Positions 8,185 through 16,854 of a stretch of DNA of 64,000 nt are shown piece by piece. The translations under genes and the position numbers were made by a program. The first letter of the stretch is position 1, and every line of letters starts with the position of its first letter. The DNA comes from Pseudalkalibacillus sp045920555 (GTDB lineage: Bacteria; Bacillota; Bacilli; Bacillales; Fictibacillaceae): contig NZ_CP174509.1 in the NCBI RefSeq assembly GCF_045920555.1, forward strand, positions 5,456,001-5,520,000. The letters run 5' to 3'. The notes under the pieces are model-generated. The model worked only from the letters and a program-made list of their open reading frames with translations. It was not told the DNA's origin and did no database searches.

Positions 8185-8772
8185 ATGGTTCATTCTTTAC
8201 TAAAACCTGTCGTAAAACTATTCATTCAGTTAAGATTCCGAATTGAAATCATCGGCTTGGAACACGTCCCTACTCAAAACGCACTGATTGTAGCTGCTAA
8301 CCATGTCAGCAATTATGACCCCATACTTCTATCTTGTGTGTTGCAACGGAACATTCATTTTATGGCAAAAGCCGAATTATTTCGTAATCGTTTTTTAAAA
8401 TGGTTTTTTACCGCTGTTTATGCGATTCCAGTTGATCGTCAAAGTGATATCGTTATTCGTCCTGTACGCCAAACTTTAAGAATTATTGATAATGGGGAAG
8501 TTTTTGGTATTTTTCCGGAGGGAAAAAGGTGTAAAAATGGAGAATTGGTTCAGCCAAAAAAAGGAGTAGCTTTTATCGCATGTAAAACGAATGCCCCTAT
8601 TCTTCCAATTGCCATTATTGGAGTAAAAAAAGGAGTTCGAACATGTATAAAGATTGTGATTGGACCACAAGTAAAGGTTTGTCATTTAGACATATCAGAT
8701 TACTCATCTCTTTCACAATATGTTATGAACAGGATCAAAGAGTTAGAAAAAAAGCATTCAATGGATTACTAA
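8185..8772 (+). CDS. 1-acyl-sn-glycerol-3-phosphate acyltransferase family protein (PlsC-like)
   Basis: 195 residues, typical for short bacterial PlsC proteins. The acyltransferase motif I is AANHVSNYDPILLS (NHx4D, about residue 33), motif II is near DRQSDIVIRPVR, and motif III is FGIFPEGKRCKNGE (about 110); a following PILPIAIIG matches motif IV. It would acylate lysophosphatidate with acyl-ACP or acyl-CoA at the membrane to give phosphatidate, the precursor of diacylglycerol used by the UgtP-like enzyme upstream. The ribosome site is weak and the start tentative. B. subtilis-type PlsC is similar but this may be an accessory paralogue. Confidence 0.8.
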   Translation: MVHSLLKPVVKLFIQLRFRIEIIGLEHVPTQNALIVAANHVSNYDPILLSCVLQRNIHFMAKAELFRNRFLKWFFTAVYAIPVDRQSDIVIRPVRQTLRIIDNGEVFGIFPEGKRCKNGELVQPKKGVAFIACKTNAPILPIAIIGVKKGVRTCIKIVIGPQVKVCHLDISDYSSLSQYVMNRIKELEKKHSMDY

Positions 8773-8884
8773 AAAAGAGGTTTTTCATGCTGGGCTAAAG
8801 GTAGCATCCACTGATTTTGGGGCCAAGAAAACCGAAGAAAATACGAGATCAGCAAATGCGCCCTATTTCTGAAAGGGTGATTGG

Positions 8885-9037
8885 ATGAATCGTCGTAAAA
8901 ACATCCAAAAAAAGAAACGAGAATTGATAAAGAAGCTGATCAATATGGGTGTTTATAAACGTTCTAATCGGTGGGAATTGTATAAATTAACCTTACCTGA
9001 ACTTTCAAAGGAATATCGCCGGGTCTTCACCCTTTAG
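8885..9037 (+). CDS. Small Fur-regulated basic protein-like (FbpA family)
   Basis: A 50-residue, strongly basic protein with ATG after AAAGGGTGATTGG. The core KRELIKKLINMGVYKRSNRWELYKLTLPELSKEYR matches the FbpA family pattern (x-LI-x-x-L-x-x-x-G-x-Y-x-x-x-x-x-x-LY-x-LTL-x-EL). In B. subtilis FbpA is made under iron starvation and works with a small RNA in iron sparing. No clear Fur box was found just upstream, so regulation here is not shown. It sits just outside Tn3 debris. Confidence 0.6.
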   Translation: MNRRKNIQKKKRELIKKLINMGVYKRSNRWELYKLTLPELSKEYRRVFTL

Positions 9038-9083
9038 ACACATATGTTTAACACAATTTTAAGAAGACACTGCTATACATATG

Positions 9084-9112
9084 GGGTAATGACAGGAACC
9101 CTGTCATTACCC
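9084..9112. repeat. Perfect 13-bp hairpin related to the MITE ends
   Basis: GGGTAATGACAGG pairs with CCTGTCATTACCC across a three-base loop. The core AATGACAGG is shared with the MITE family termini (TGACAGGGTT). It looks like two fused ends with the interior lost. Confidence 0.5.
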
Positions 9113-9233
9113 TTTCAGTCTGAAGGAGTTTAACAAAATACCAATTTTATAATTGTGATTAAATACCAATAATGAGAAATGTGCACAAGAAGAGAAATGG
9201 TGATTGGCTTTTTCGCACATATAGCTTCTATTA

Positions 9234-9274
9234 GGCCTAATGACAGGGTTCTTGCTGTAGACCGCAAAGTAAAG
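9234..9274. repeat. Partial copy of the MITE-like element
   Basis: Begins GGCCTAATGACAGGGTT and continues through ACCGCAAAGTAAA, matching one end of the full copy at 1367-1461 read on the minus strand. The other end is missing. It lies 19 bp from the resolvase stop. Confidence 0.6.
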
Positions 9275-9292
9275 AAATAATAAAACGCACCC

Positions 9293-9808
9293 CTATTTTT
9301 TTATTTCTTCAAGCTTTCTTCTATTGACTGCTCTATATAAGGAGCCTTGAGATATTCCAGTTGCTGAGACTATCTCCTTTATAGAATATTCTTTACTATC
9401 ATACATCCGTAGCGCAACAGCAAGCTTTTCTTTATCCAACTTGGGTCTACCTAATGTTTTTCCACGCCTTTTACTTGCCTCGAGTCCTTCCCTTACTCTC
9501 TCAGCAATAAGGTTTCTTTCTAATTCAGCAATGACGCACATCATTTGGAACATGGCTTTTCCCGTAGAGGTTCTTGTATCCATATTTTCTTTTAAAGAAA
9601 TGAATTGCACCCCCATCTCTTCTAACTGTTGAATAATATTGAGGATATCCAATGTTTTACGTCCTAAAAGGGAGATGCTCTCCACTACAACTGTATCGCC
9701 TTTCCTGATGACATCAAAAAGTTGATGAAGTCCTTTTCGATCTGTAATCGTACCAGTTTTTGAAAGAAGCAGATCTGCGTGTACATTTAACCGATATGTT
9801 TCAAACAC
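9293..9808 (-). pseudogene. Serine recombinase (Tn3-type resolvase), N-terminus missing
   Basis: Most of a resolvase is present: GDTVVVESISLLGRKTLDIL, FISLKENMDTRTSTGKAMFQMM, AELERNLIAERVREGLEASKRRGKTLGRP, then a C-terminal helix-turn-helix (YSIKEIVSATGISQGSLYRAV). The first about 25 residues of the family (YxRVSTxxQ, with the nucleophilic Ser) are replaced by unrelated sequence, so it cannot cut DNA. The break coincides with the start of Tn3 transposase homology on the other strand, which points to an intratransposon rearrangement. Confidence 0.8.
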
Positions 9809-10970
9809 TAGGAAATCGTGAAATTCTTGATAAAGAAACCCTCCAACGAAGGCTAATCTTGTGCTTATACGGATTAGGTACTAATACGGATTAAAGCGAA
9901 TGGCAGCCAGCGACCATGGGGAAAGTTACAAAGACTTGCTCTATGTGCGGCGGAAATTCATTCATAAAGAGAACTTGAGGCAAGCCATTTCAAAGGTAAC
10001 CAATGCAATTTTACATGCTCGTGTATCAGAAGTATGGGGAGAAGGAACGACATCATGTGCATCCGATAGTAAAAAGTTCGGGGCGTGGGATCAAAACCTG
10101 TTAACGGAGTGGCATATTCGCTATAGAGGCCGGGGAGTCATGATCTATTGGCATGTAGAGAAAAACTCCACTTGTATTTATTCACAGCTAAAATCATGTT
10201 CTTCTTCAGAAGTCGCTTCTATGATAGAAGGGGTATTACGGCACTGCACAAATATGGAGGTAGAAAAAAACTATGTCGATACACATGGTCAAAGCGAAGT
10301 AGCTTTTGCCTTTTGTCATCTGCTGGGGTTTCAGCTCATGCCGCGATTTAAGGCCATTCATGCACAAAAGCTGTACCGGCCGGATATAGGCATGCAAGAT
10401 TCTTATCCAAACTTACAGCCCGTGTTACCCCGATCAATTAATTGGAATTTAATTGAGCAGCAGTATGACCAAATGATTAAGTATGCCACAGCCTTGCGAT
10501 TAGGGACTGCCGAAACCGAGGCCGTTCTTAAGCGTTTCACTCGTAATAGTGGGCACCCAACCTATCGGGCACTTAGTGAATTAGGAAAAGTACTCAAAAC
10601 AATTTTCCTCTGTGAGTATTTGTCTTCAGAAGAAATTCGGAGGGAGATCCATGAGGGTTTAAATGTGGTTGAAAACTGGAATTCCGCCAACAGTTTTATC
10701 TTTTATGGAAAAGGAGGAGAAATTCAGACCAATCGTATGGAAGATCAGGAGATAGCTGTGCTTGCTCTTCATCTTCTTCAGAACTGCTTGGTTTTAATCA
10801 ATACATTAATGATTCAAGAGGTACTGTTGGAGCAAAATAAAACCTTGCTGCAAAAACTAGTCCCAGAGGATTTCAGAGCTTTAACACCACTTGTCTATGC
10901 CCATGTGAACCCATATGGAACATTCAAGTTAAATATGAAGGAGCGTCTGGCGATTCAGAGAACTTCTTAA
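9793..10970 (+). pseudogene. Tn3-family transposase (TnpA), C-terminal remnant with frameshift
   Basis: Homology begins in one frame at about 9793 (DMFQTLGNREILDKETLQRRL, then LCLYGLGTNT), then shifts by one base near 9885 into the frame that runs to 10970. The DDE Tn3 domain is visible: SDSKKFGAWDQN (first Asp), NYVDTHGQSEVAFAFCHLLG (second Asp) and NSANSFIFYGKGGE (Glu region). Intact TnpA is about 960-1000 residues, so roughly the first 600 residues are absent. Non-functional. It pairs with the truncated resolvase just upstream. Confidence 0.85.
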
Positions 10971-10978
10971 ACCCTATA

Positions 10979-11024
10979 GAGGTAGTAGTACCAGCGAAGC
11001 TGACACCACCCGCATTAAGGAAAT
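10979..11024 (+). repeat. Second copy of the 6347 repeat
   Basis: Starts GAGGTAGTAGTACCAGCGAA 9 bp after the transposase stop and ends CGCATTAAGGAAATG. See 6347-6392. Together the two copies bracket the UgtP, PlsC and Tn3 remnant interval. Confidence 0.35.
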
Positions 11025-11032
11025 GACAAGGT

Positions 11033-11115
11033 TATAATAAGTTGTTTAAGTTAAATACTTCCAACACACATACCCCCGTCCTGTTTTGGATGGGGGTAAA
11101 ATAAAGTCGTTTAAA
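11033..11115. repeat. Dispersed CCCCGT hairpin repeat, copy 1
   Basis: ATAATAAGTTGTTTAAG, then a hairpin (TACCCCCGTCC ... GGATGGGGGTA), then AAATAAAGTCGTTTAA. The same layout occurs at 16002-16093 and 51151-51252. The hairpin plus T/A tracts can act as a terminator for both flanking genes. Confidence 0.65.
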
Positions 11116-11125
11116 AATCTAACTT

Positions 11126-11488
11126 TTATTCAACTGGTGTTTTATTAGCGTTTTTTTCTAAAAAGTCACTAAATTTATCTCCCCAATCACAGATGGAAGT
11201 TACAACGGGTTCCAGGAGAAGACCAATTTCGCTTAGTTGATACTCAACTTTAGGAGGTACAACAGGGTATACAACTCTAGTAATTATTTCATCATCTTCT
11301 AATTCCCTTAATTGTCTAATTAACATACGTTGATTGACATCGGGAAGCTTTTTTTGTATTTCGCTTAACCTTAATGGAGATTGTTGGAGCAAACACCATA
11401 TAATCGCTATTTTCCAACGTCCACCTATAACTGATAAAGCCAAATCCTTGCTAGTGAAAAAAGTTTTTTCCCTATAATTAATTACCAT
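11126..11488 (-). CDS. HxlR-family transcriptional regulator
   Basis: 120 residues, normal size. The DNA-binding domain is typical of HxlR: LALSVIGGRWKIAIIWCLLQQSPLRLSEIQKKLPDVNQRMLIRQLRELEDDEII, followed by the wing (PPKVEYQLSEIG). The start is supported by GAAGGAGAT. It is divergent from the formaldehyde dehydrogenase gene; HxlR proteins in B. subtilis activate formaldehyde-responsive operons, so control of adhC-fghA-gshF is likely. A dyad in the shared spacer is the candidate operator. Note that it has no conserved redox Cys near the N-terminus, although one Cys is in CLLQQ. Confidence 0.85.
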   Translation of the reverse strand: MVINYREKTFFTSKDLALSVIGGRWKIAIIWCLLQQSPLRLSEIQKKLPDVNQRMLIRQLRELEDDEIITRVVYPVVPPKVEYQLSEIGLLLEPVVTSICDWGDKFSDFLEKNANKTPVE

Positions 11489-11525
11489 GTATTACTATCT
11501 CCTTCTATTGCCATTTTGTTTATAG

Positions 11526-11539
11526 TGACAAAAAAGTCA
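11526..11539. promoter_or_regulatory. Candidate HxlR operator dyad
   Basis: TGAC-N6-GTCA, a perfect 4+4 dyad in the 125-bp spacer between the divergent hxlR-type gene and the glutathione-dependent formaldehyde dehydrogenase. Position and symmetry fit an HxlR site; no experimental motif was used. Confidence 0.35.
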
Positions 11540-11613
11540 GTATTGTCCCCTAAATTATATTATGTAATTATGGGAATGTAAATGTTAGAAAACAAAAGAA
11601 AGAAGGTATTCAT

Positions 11614-12729
11614 TTGAAAAGTAGAGCTGCTGTTGCATTTAAACCGGGAGAACCACTTAAAATTGTAGAGATAGATGTAGAAGAACCAAAAGCAAAAGAG
11701 GTATTAGTAAAAATACTGTATACATCAGTCTGTCATACAGATGCTTTTACCTTATCAGGTGATGATCCCGAAGGCGTATTTCCTGCTGTACTAGGTCATG
11801 AAGGTGCTGGTGTTGTCGTTGCTGTAGGGGATGAAGTGACTTCAGTAAAACCAGGGGACCATGTTATTCCACTATACACGGCTGAATGTGGAGAATGTAA
11901 ATTCTGTCGTTCTGGTAAGACCAACTTATGTAGTGCCGTACGAGAAACTCAAGGTAAAGGTTTAATGCCTGATGGAACCACTCGTTTCTCTTATAATGGA
12001 GAGCCTATTTATCATTACATGGGAACAAGTACATTTAGTGAATATACAGTCGTTCCTGAAATCTCTTTAGCAAAAATTGACCCAGAAGCGCCACTTGATA
12101 AAGTTTGTCTATTTGGATGCGGTGTTACTACAGGGATTGGCGCTGTACACAACACAGCAAAAGTGGAAGAAGGAGCTGTGACAGCCGTATTTGGTCTTGG
12201 AGCTATTGGATTAGCTGTTATTCAAGGATTGGTTCAAGCAAAAGCAAGCCGAATTATTGCTGTAGACTTAAATGAGGATAAGTTTGAATTAGCTAAAAAA
12301 ATGGGAGCAACTGATTTTGTAAATCCTTCTAAATTTGATAAACCAATTCAAGAAGTCATCATTGAAATGACGGATGGAGGAGTAGATTATAGCTTCGAGT
12401 GTATTGGAAATGTTGAAGTAATGAAGTCTGCTCTTGAATGTTGTCATAAAGGTTGGGGCGAAAGTACTATTATCGGTGTAGCAGGCGCAGGTAAAGAGAT
12501 TCATACTCGTCCATTCCAATTAGTAACGGGGCGTGTATGGCGTGGATCAGCCTTTGGAGGAGTTAAAGGAAGAACCCAACTGCCAGGAATGGTTGAAGAT
12601 TATATGAATGGTGAAATCGATTTAGATTCGTTTATCACACAGCACCTAGACTTTAAAGACATCAATGAGGCATTTGATTTGCTTCATAAGGGTGAGTCAA
12701 TCCGTGCGATTTTAACCTATGGAGAGTGA
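11614..12729 (+). CDS. adhC: S-(hydroxymethyl)glutathione dehydrogenase / class III alcohol dehydrogenase
   Basis: 371 residues, the normal class III length. Catalytic zinc ligands lie in SVCHTDAFTLSG (Cys about 38) and GHEGAGVV (His-Glu about 61), the structural zinc in CGECKFCRSGKTNLC, and the NAD fold in VFGLGAIGLAVIQ. The long insert with KGLMPDGTTRFS and the GTSTFSEYTVV segment are class III marks. The enzyme oxidises the glutathione-formaldehyde adduct to S-formylglutathione. The start is TTG at 11614. The next gene encodes the hydrolase that completes the pathway, with its ribosome site inside the adhC end. Confidence 0.9.
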   Translation: MKSRAAVAFKPGEPLKIVEIDVEEPKAKEVLVKILYTSVCHTDAFTLSGDDPEGVFPAVLGHEGAGVVVAVGDEVTSVKPGDHVIPLYTAECGECKFCRSGKTNLCSAVRETQGKGLMPDGTTRFSYNGEPIYHYMGTSTFSEYTVVPEISLAKIDPEAPLDKVCLFGCGVTTGIGAVHNTAKVEEGAVTAVFGLGAIGLAVIQGLVQAKASRIIAVDLNEDKFELAKKMGATDFVNPSKFDKPIQEVIIEMTDGGVDYSFECIGNVEVMKSALECCHKGWGESTIIGVAGAGKEIHTRPFQLVTGRVWRGSAFGGVKGRTQLPGMVEDYMNGEIDLDSFITQHLDFKDINEAFDLLHKGESIRAILTYGE

Positions 12730-12733
12730 GAAA

Positions 12734-13567
12734 GTGAGCTATAAACTTATTGAAAAACATCGCTCTTTCGGCGGGGAACAATGTAAGTACAGCCATTATT
12801 CGGAAGTCTTACAATGTGAAATGACATTTAGTATCTACTTGCCATCAAATAAAGAAATGAAAAAAATCCCTCTTATTTGGTGGCTGTCTGGTTTAACTTG
12901 TACAGACGATAATTTTAGTCAAAAAAGTGGATTTCAAAGATTGGCTGAAAAATATCAAGTGGCCGTCATGATTCCAGATACTTCACCACGTGGGGAACAT
13001 GTTGCTGATGATGAAGCATGGGACCTTGGACAAGGTGCAGGTTTTTATTTAAATGCCACACAAGATCCATGGGCAAAGCATTATATCATGTATACGTATA
13101 TAGTAGATGAATTAACAGCTATTGCATCAACTTTGGTCCCTCATTTTTCAGGAGAAGAAAGCATAATGGGCCACTCAATGGGAGGTCATGGCGCTTTAGT
13201 GATTGGCATGAAAAATGCTGCGAGATTCAAAGCGATTTCTGTCTTTTCTCCTATTTTAAGTCCTAGTCAAGTCCCATGGGGAATAAAAGCTTTCTCAACG
13301 TATTTAGGTAAAGATAAAGCTTCTTGGAAAGAATGGGATGCTTCAGAATTGGTCAAAGAAGCCGGCACGCCGCCTATTCTCATTACGCAAGGAACTCAAG
13401 ATGAGTTTTATCCAAAACAATTAGAAGAAACGATTTTCTTAAAAAATGCCCAGGAAAATAAACTAGTCGTAGATTACAAGATAGTGGAAGGTTATGATCA
13501 TAGCTATTTCTTTATTGCTACTTTCTTAGAAGATCATTTCGCTTTCCATATGAAGTACTTAAAATAA
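12734..13567 (+). CDS. fghA: S-formylglutathione hydrolase
   Basis: About 277 residues, an esterase D type alpha/beta hydrolase. The start motif YKLIEKHRSFGGEQCKYSHYS and the nucleophile elbow MGHSMGGHGAL (Ser near residue 145) are diagnostic, followed by the GTQDEFYPKQL acid region and the late His in GYDHSYFFIATF. It hydrolyses S-formylglutathione to formate and glutathione. I prefer the GTG at 12734, 7 bases after GGAGAG, over the ATG at 12719, which overlaps adhC. Co-transcribed with adhC. Confidence 0.9.
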   Translation: MSYKLIEKHRSFGGEQCKYSHYSEVLQCEMTFSIYLPSNKEMKKIPLIWWLSGLTCTDDNFSQKSGFQRLAEKYQVAVMIPDTSPRGEHVADDEAWDLGQGAGFYLNATQDPWAKHYIMYTYIVDELTAIASTLVPHFSGEESIMGHSMGGHGALVIGMKNAARFKAISVFSPILSPSQVPWGIKAFSTYLGKDKASWKEWDASELVKEAGTPPILITQGTQDEFYPKQLEETIFLKNAQENKLVVDYKIVEGYDHSYFFIATFLEDHFAFHMKYLK

Positions 13568-13661
13568 TATGGAATGTGGATATTTTCAATTACTGCATGC
13601 TGTTATATTTTAAAGTTTATTATCTAAAAATAAGAAACTGTTTGAAGAAGGGGTGAGCTAA

Positions 13662-15953
13662 TTGGGGGTTATAGTTAAAACGGATTTTAAAAAAATGTTA
13701 GTAAATGACCGTGTTAAACCGTACTTATTAAAAGCCCGTTATGGGATCGAAAAAGAAAGTCAACGTGTTGACTTATCGGGAAATTTAGCTAAAACGGATC
13801 ACCCTAAAAGTATTTCAATAAGAGATGATCACCCGTATATTCAGCGGGATTTTTCAGAAACACAAATGGAATTAATCACACCTGTTACTGAGACACTACA
13901 GGAACTGTTTGATTATTTAGCGGCAATCCATGATGTTGCTTATCGTTCTATGGGTGATAATGAAATGCTTTGGCCATTAAGCATGCCGCCACAGTTACCA
14001 GAAAAAGATGAAGATATTGTTATTGCGAAATTAAAAAATGCTGAAAATGTCCGATATCGTCAATCTTTATCCCATTCTTATGGCCGTCGTAAACAAATGC
14101 TTTGCGGTGTTCATTTCAACTTTGAATTCGGCGATGAGTTAATCCAAGCGTTATTTAGCGTACAATCGGAGATAAAAGATTATCGACAGTTTAAAGAAGA
14201 GATTTATCTAAAAGTCACAAGAAACTATTTACACTATCAATGGTTAGTGACTTATTTTTTTGGAGCTTCTCCTAGTAGTGAAAGGAATTTTTTCGAAGAA
14301 GATTCTCAGGATGAGGCAGTGAGAAGTATTAGAAGCAGTAAATATGGTTATACGAATTCGGATGATGTTCAAGTGTCATACAGTAGTATACAGAATTATT
14401 TATCAGATCTTTCTTTGATAGTTAAAAGAGGGCTTCTATCAGAAGAAAAGGAATTTTATGCATCTGTCCGTTTAAGAGGCGGGCATCATGTTTCAGATTT
14501 AGCAGATCACGGTGTTAATTATATTGAATTGCGAAATATAGATTTAAATCCTTTTGAAATAAATGGAATTAGCTATAAACAAGTAGAATTTCTACATCTT
14601 TTCTTAATTTATTTACTATGGAAAGATGAAGGAAACGATTGTGATGAGTGGGTAAAAATGGGCGACTTTTACAATGATACAGTGGCTCTTGAGCACCCAT
14701 TAGAGCATACAAAATTTGAAATAGAAGCTAAAAATATGATTGATGAGATGGAACATTTAGCAGCAATTTTAAATTTGACTATTTCAGATACGTTATTTGT
14801 TCATCTGAGAGAAATGCTAATGGACCCAAGTAAGACTTTAGCTGGAAGACTTTATAAAGAAAGTGAGAAAAGCAGTCAAGGTCAAGTAGCTACGTGTATT
14901 GCTAAAGATAATTATAAAAAATCATGGGATAAGCCCTATCAATTAACAGGATTTACAGACATGGAGTTGTCCACTCAGATCTTAATGTTTGATTGCATAC
15001 AGCAAGGAATCAAGGTAGAAGTTTTGGATCGACAGGCTCAATTTTTGAAGCTTCAATTAAAAGATCATGTTGAATATGTGAAAAATGGGAATATGACAAG
15101 TAAAGATAGCTATGTATCCACTTTAATTATGGAAAATAAAACCGTAACAAAGAAAATTCTTCAGCAACATGGATTCCGTGTGCCGAAAGGTGAGGAATTT
15201 CAGACAATCGAACAGGCTTTACGTTCCTATGATCTCTTTTCCACCAAACCTTTTGTTGTGAAGCCGAAAACAACAAACTATGGATTAGGAATATCGATCT
15301 TCAAAGAAGGCGCAAATTACGAAGATTATCAAAAAGCCATCACATTAGCATTTAAAGAAGACTCTTCTATATTAATCGAAGAATTTATTACAGGAACAGA
15401 ATATCGATTCTTTGTATTAAATGATCAAGTTTATGCTGTTTTATTAAGAGTTCCTGCGAATGTTAAAGGTGACGGTAAACATACAATTGAAGAGTTAGTC
15501 ATGCAAAAGAATCGTGACCCGTTAAGAGGAAGAGATCATAGGACACCTTTAGAAAGTATACAATTAGGTGAATTGGAGAACCTTATGCTTAAAGCTCAAG
15601 GATACCGAATGGATTCGATTCCAGAGAAGGATGAAATCGTCTATTTGCGTGAAAACTCTAATATTAGTACAGGTGGAGACTCGATTGATGTGACAGATCA
15701 AATTCCTGATGATTATAAAAAAATAGCAGTGGATGCGGTATCCGCACTTGGAGTTAAAATTTGTGGTATTGATTTAATTATTGAAAATACAGAAGTTCCT
15801 GCAGCTAATAAAAATGCTTACGGAATTATTGAAGCCAACTTTAATCCATCGATGTATATGCATATCTATCCATATAAAGGAGAGTCTCGACGTTTAACGA
15901 TGCATATCATCCATTATTTATTCCCTGAACTATTGCAAAGTCAGTCAAATTAG
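13662..15953 (+). CDS. gshF: Bifunctional glutamate-cysteine ligase / glutathione synthetase
   Basis: 763 residues, the usual size for GshF (GshAB). The N-terminal two thirds is a GshA-type ligase (RYGIEKESQRVDLSGNLA, FSETQMELITP, CGVHFNFEFG, SVRLRGGHHVSDL). The C-terminal part is an ATP-grasp domain (TKPFVVKPKTTNYGLGISIF about 530, EFITGTEYRFFVL about 575, GVKICGIDLIIE and IEANFNPSMYMHIYP near the end). It makes glutathione in one polypeptide. The start is TTG at 13662 behind AAGGGGTGA. Bacilli normally rely on bacillithiol, so this gene and its formaldehyde partners look like an acquired set. Confidence 0.93.
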   Translation: MGVIVKTDFKKMLVNDRVKPYLLKARYGIEKESQRVDLSGNLAKTDHPKSISIRDDHPYIQRDFSETQMELITPVTETLQELFDYLAAIHDVAYRSMGDNEMLWPLSMPPQLPEKDEDIVIAKLKNAENVRYRQSLSHSYGRRKQMLCGVHFNFEFGDELIQALFSVQSEIKDYRQFKEEIYLKVTRNYLHYQWLVTYFFGASPSSERNFFEEDSQDEAVRSIRSSKYGYTNSDDVQVSYSSIQNYLSDLSLIVKRGLLSEEKEFYASVRLRGGHHVSDLADHGVNYIELRNIDLNPFEINGISYKQVEFLHLFLIYLLWKDEGNDCDEWVKMGDFYNDTVALEHPLEHTKFEIEAKNMIDEMEHLAAILNLTISDTLFVHLREMLMDPSKTLAGRLYKESEKSSQGQVATCIAKDNYKKSWDKPYQLTGFTDMELSTQILMFDCIQQGIKVEVLDRQAQFLKLQLKDHVEYVKNGNMTSKDSYVSTLIMENKTVTKKILQQHGFRVPKGEEFQTIEQALRSYDLFSTKPFVVKPKTTNYGLGISIFKEGANYEDYQKAITLAFKEDSSILIEEFITGTEYRFFVLNDQVYAVLLRVPANVKGDGKHTIEELVMQKNRDPLRGRDHRTPLESIQLGELENLMLKAQGYRMDSIPEKDEIVYLRENSNISTGGDSIDVTDQIPDDYKKIAVDAVSALGVKICGIDLIIENTEVPAANKNAYGIIEANFNPSMYMHIYPYKGESRRLTMHIIHYLFPELLQSQSN

Positions 15954-16517
15954 GGTACCACTAGCAAAACGCGGATGTACAACGGTAAGCTGTTGAATGA
16001 CAATAAAGTTATTTAACTTTCAAATCTCAAACATACATGACCCCGTTCTGAGTAGAGACGGGGTTAAAATAATATTGTGTATAATACTTTCTGACTATGC
16101 CAGTTTGCTGAACAAAAAAATCCTGCAGCAATTAAAAGGCTTTTGATCAACTTTTTAAATGGTGCAACTTTTTATCAACGATTCAACTTAAACCTACAGT
16201 CTTTTTTATCAAATAAATTCCTTATAGTGGTTTATGTGTAAAAACACGGTAAATACATAATAGATTATCATATAGTCAATGTAACAAAAATGAACGTTTT
16301 AAATACATAAAAAAGCACTCCCCAATTTTGAGGAATGCTTATTAAATCGCCATAAAGATAAAAGACAACCGATAGTGGACACCCCTTTTAAGCCAATATA
16401 GGACAGTCGACATTGGAATATTTGTAAATAAGACGACTTATCCTTATTTTAATTAACGTTGAACTGTAAAAATATGTTGGGTCCCCTGTTCCGTTGCTTC
16501 TCAAACCATGACTAAAT
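15954..16517. other. Intergenic, 560 bp, without a gene
   Basis: Holds copy 2 of the CCCCGT hairpin repeat (16002-16093) and an imperfect hairpin at 16313-16340 (AGCACTCC ... GGAATGCT). Nothing else readable; many stops in all frames. Confidence 0.6.
16002..16093. repeat. Dispersed CCCCGT hairpin repeat, copy 2; terminator of the gshF operon
   Basis: AATAAAGTTATTTAA, then ACCCCGT-loop-ACGGGGT, then TAAAATAATATTGTG and GTATAATACTTTCT. It shares both flanks with the copy at 51151-51252. Its place 50 bp after gshF and the A/T tract after the stem fit a terminator. Confidence 0.7.
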
Positions 16518-16829
16518 TCAATTCCTCTTATTGGCGATTCTGTCATATTGCATTTTGAACAACTTTAATAAATGAGGAATATCTTGCTCTCCTTTGATCC
16601 AAAAACTTACCCAGCCCGAATTGGGAAGAACATGATGTAGTTCCGCTAGTCTTGCTTGAATGAGCTCATCTCTAACGGATTTAGGAAAAGGAAAGTCAGC
16701 AAGCTTTTCGCCATGCAAATGACCTAATTCTTTATTTTTATAGCGAAATTCCACTCCTCCAAACCGATGTGGATGCTCGCTAACATCATCCCAGCTAAGA
16801 AGCTCCTGTCTTAATGATTCAAGTATCAT
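16518..16829 (-). CDS. Small conserved protein, DUF5519-like
   Basis: About 103 residues, soluble. The pattern HPHRFGGVEFRYKNKELGHLHGEKLADFPFPKSVRDELI, then HHVLPNSGWVSFWI, matches proteins sometimes labelled luciferase family or DUF5519; no biochemical role is known to me. I chose the ATG at 16829 with AGGGTGAGG before it. It borders a decayed oxidoreductase cluster on the same strand. Confidence 0.6.
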   Translation of the reverse strand: MILESLRQELLSWDDVSEHPHRFGGVEFRYKNKELGHLHGEKLADFPFPKSVRDELIQARLAELHHVLPNSGWVSFWIKGEQDIPHLLKLFKMQYDRIANKRN

Positions 16830-16854
16830 TCGCCTCACCCTTTTTTAAATATGT

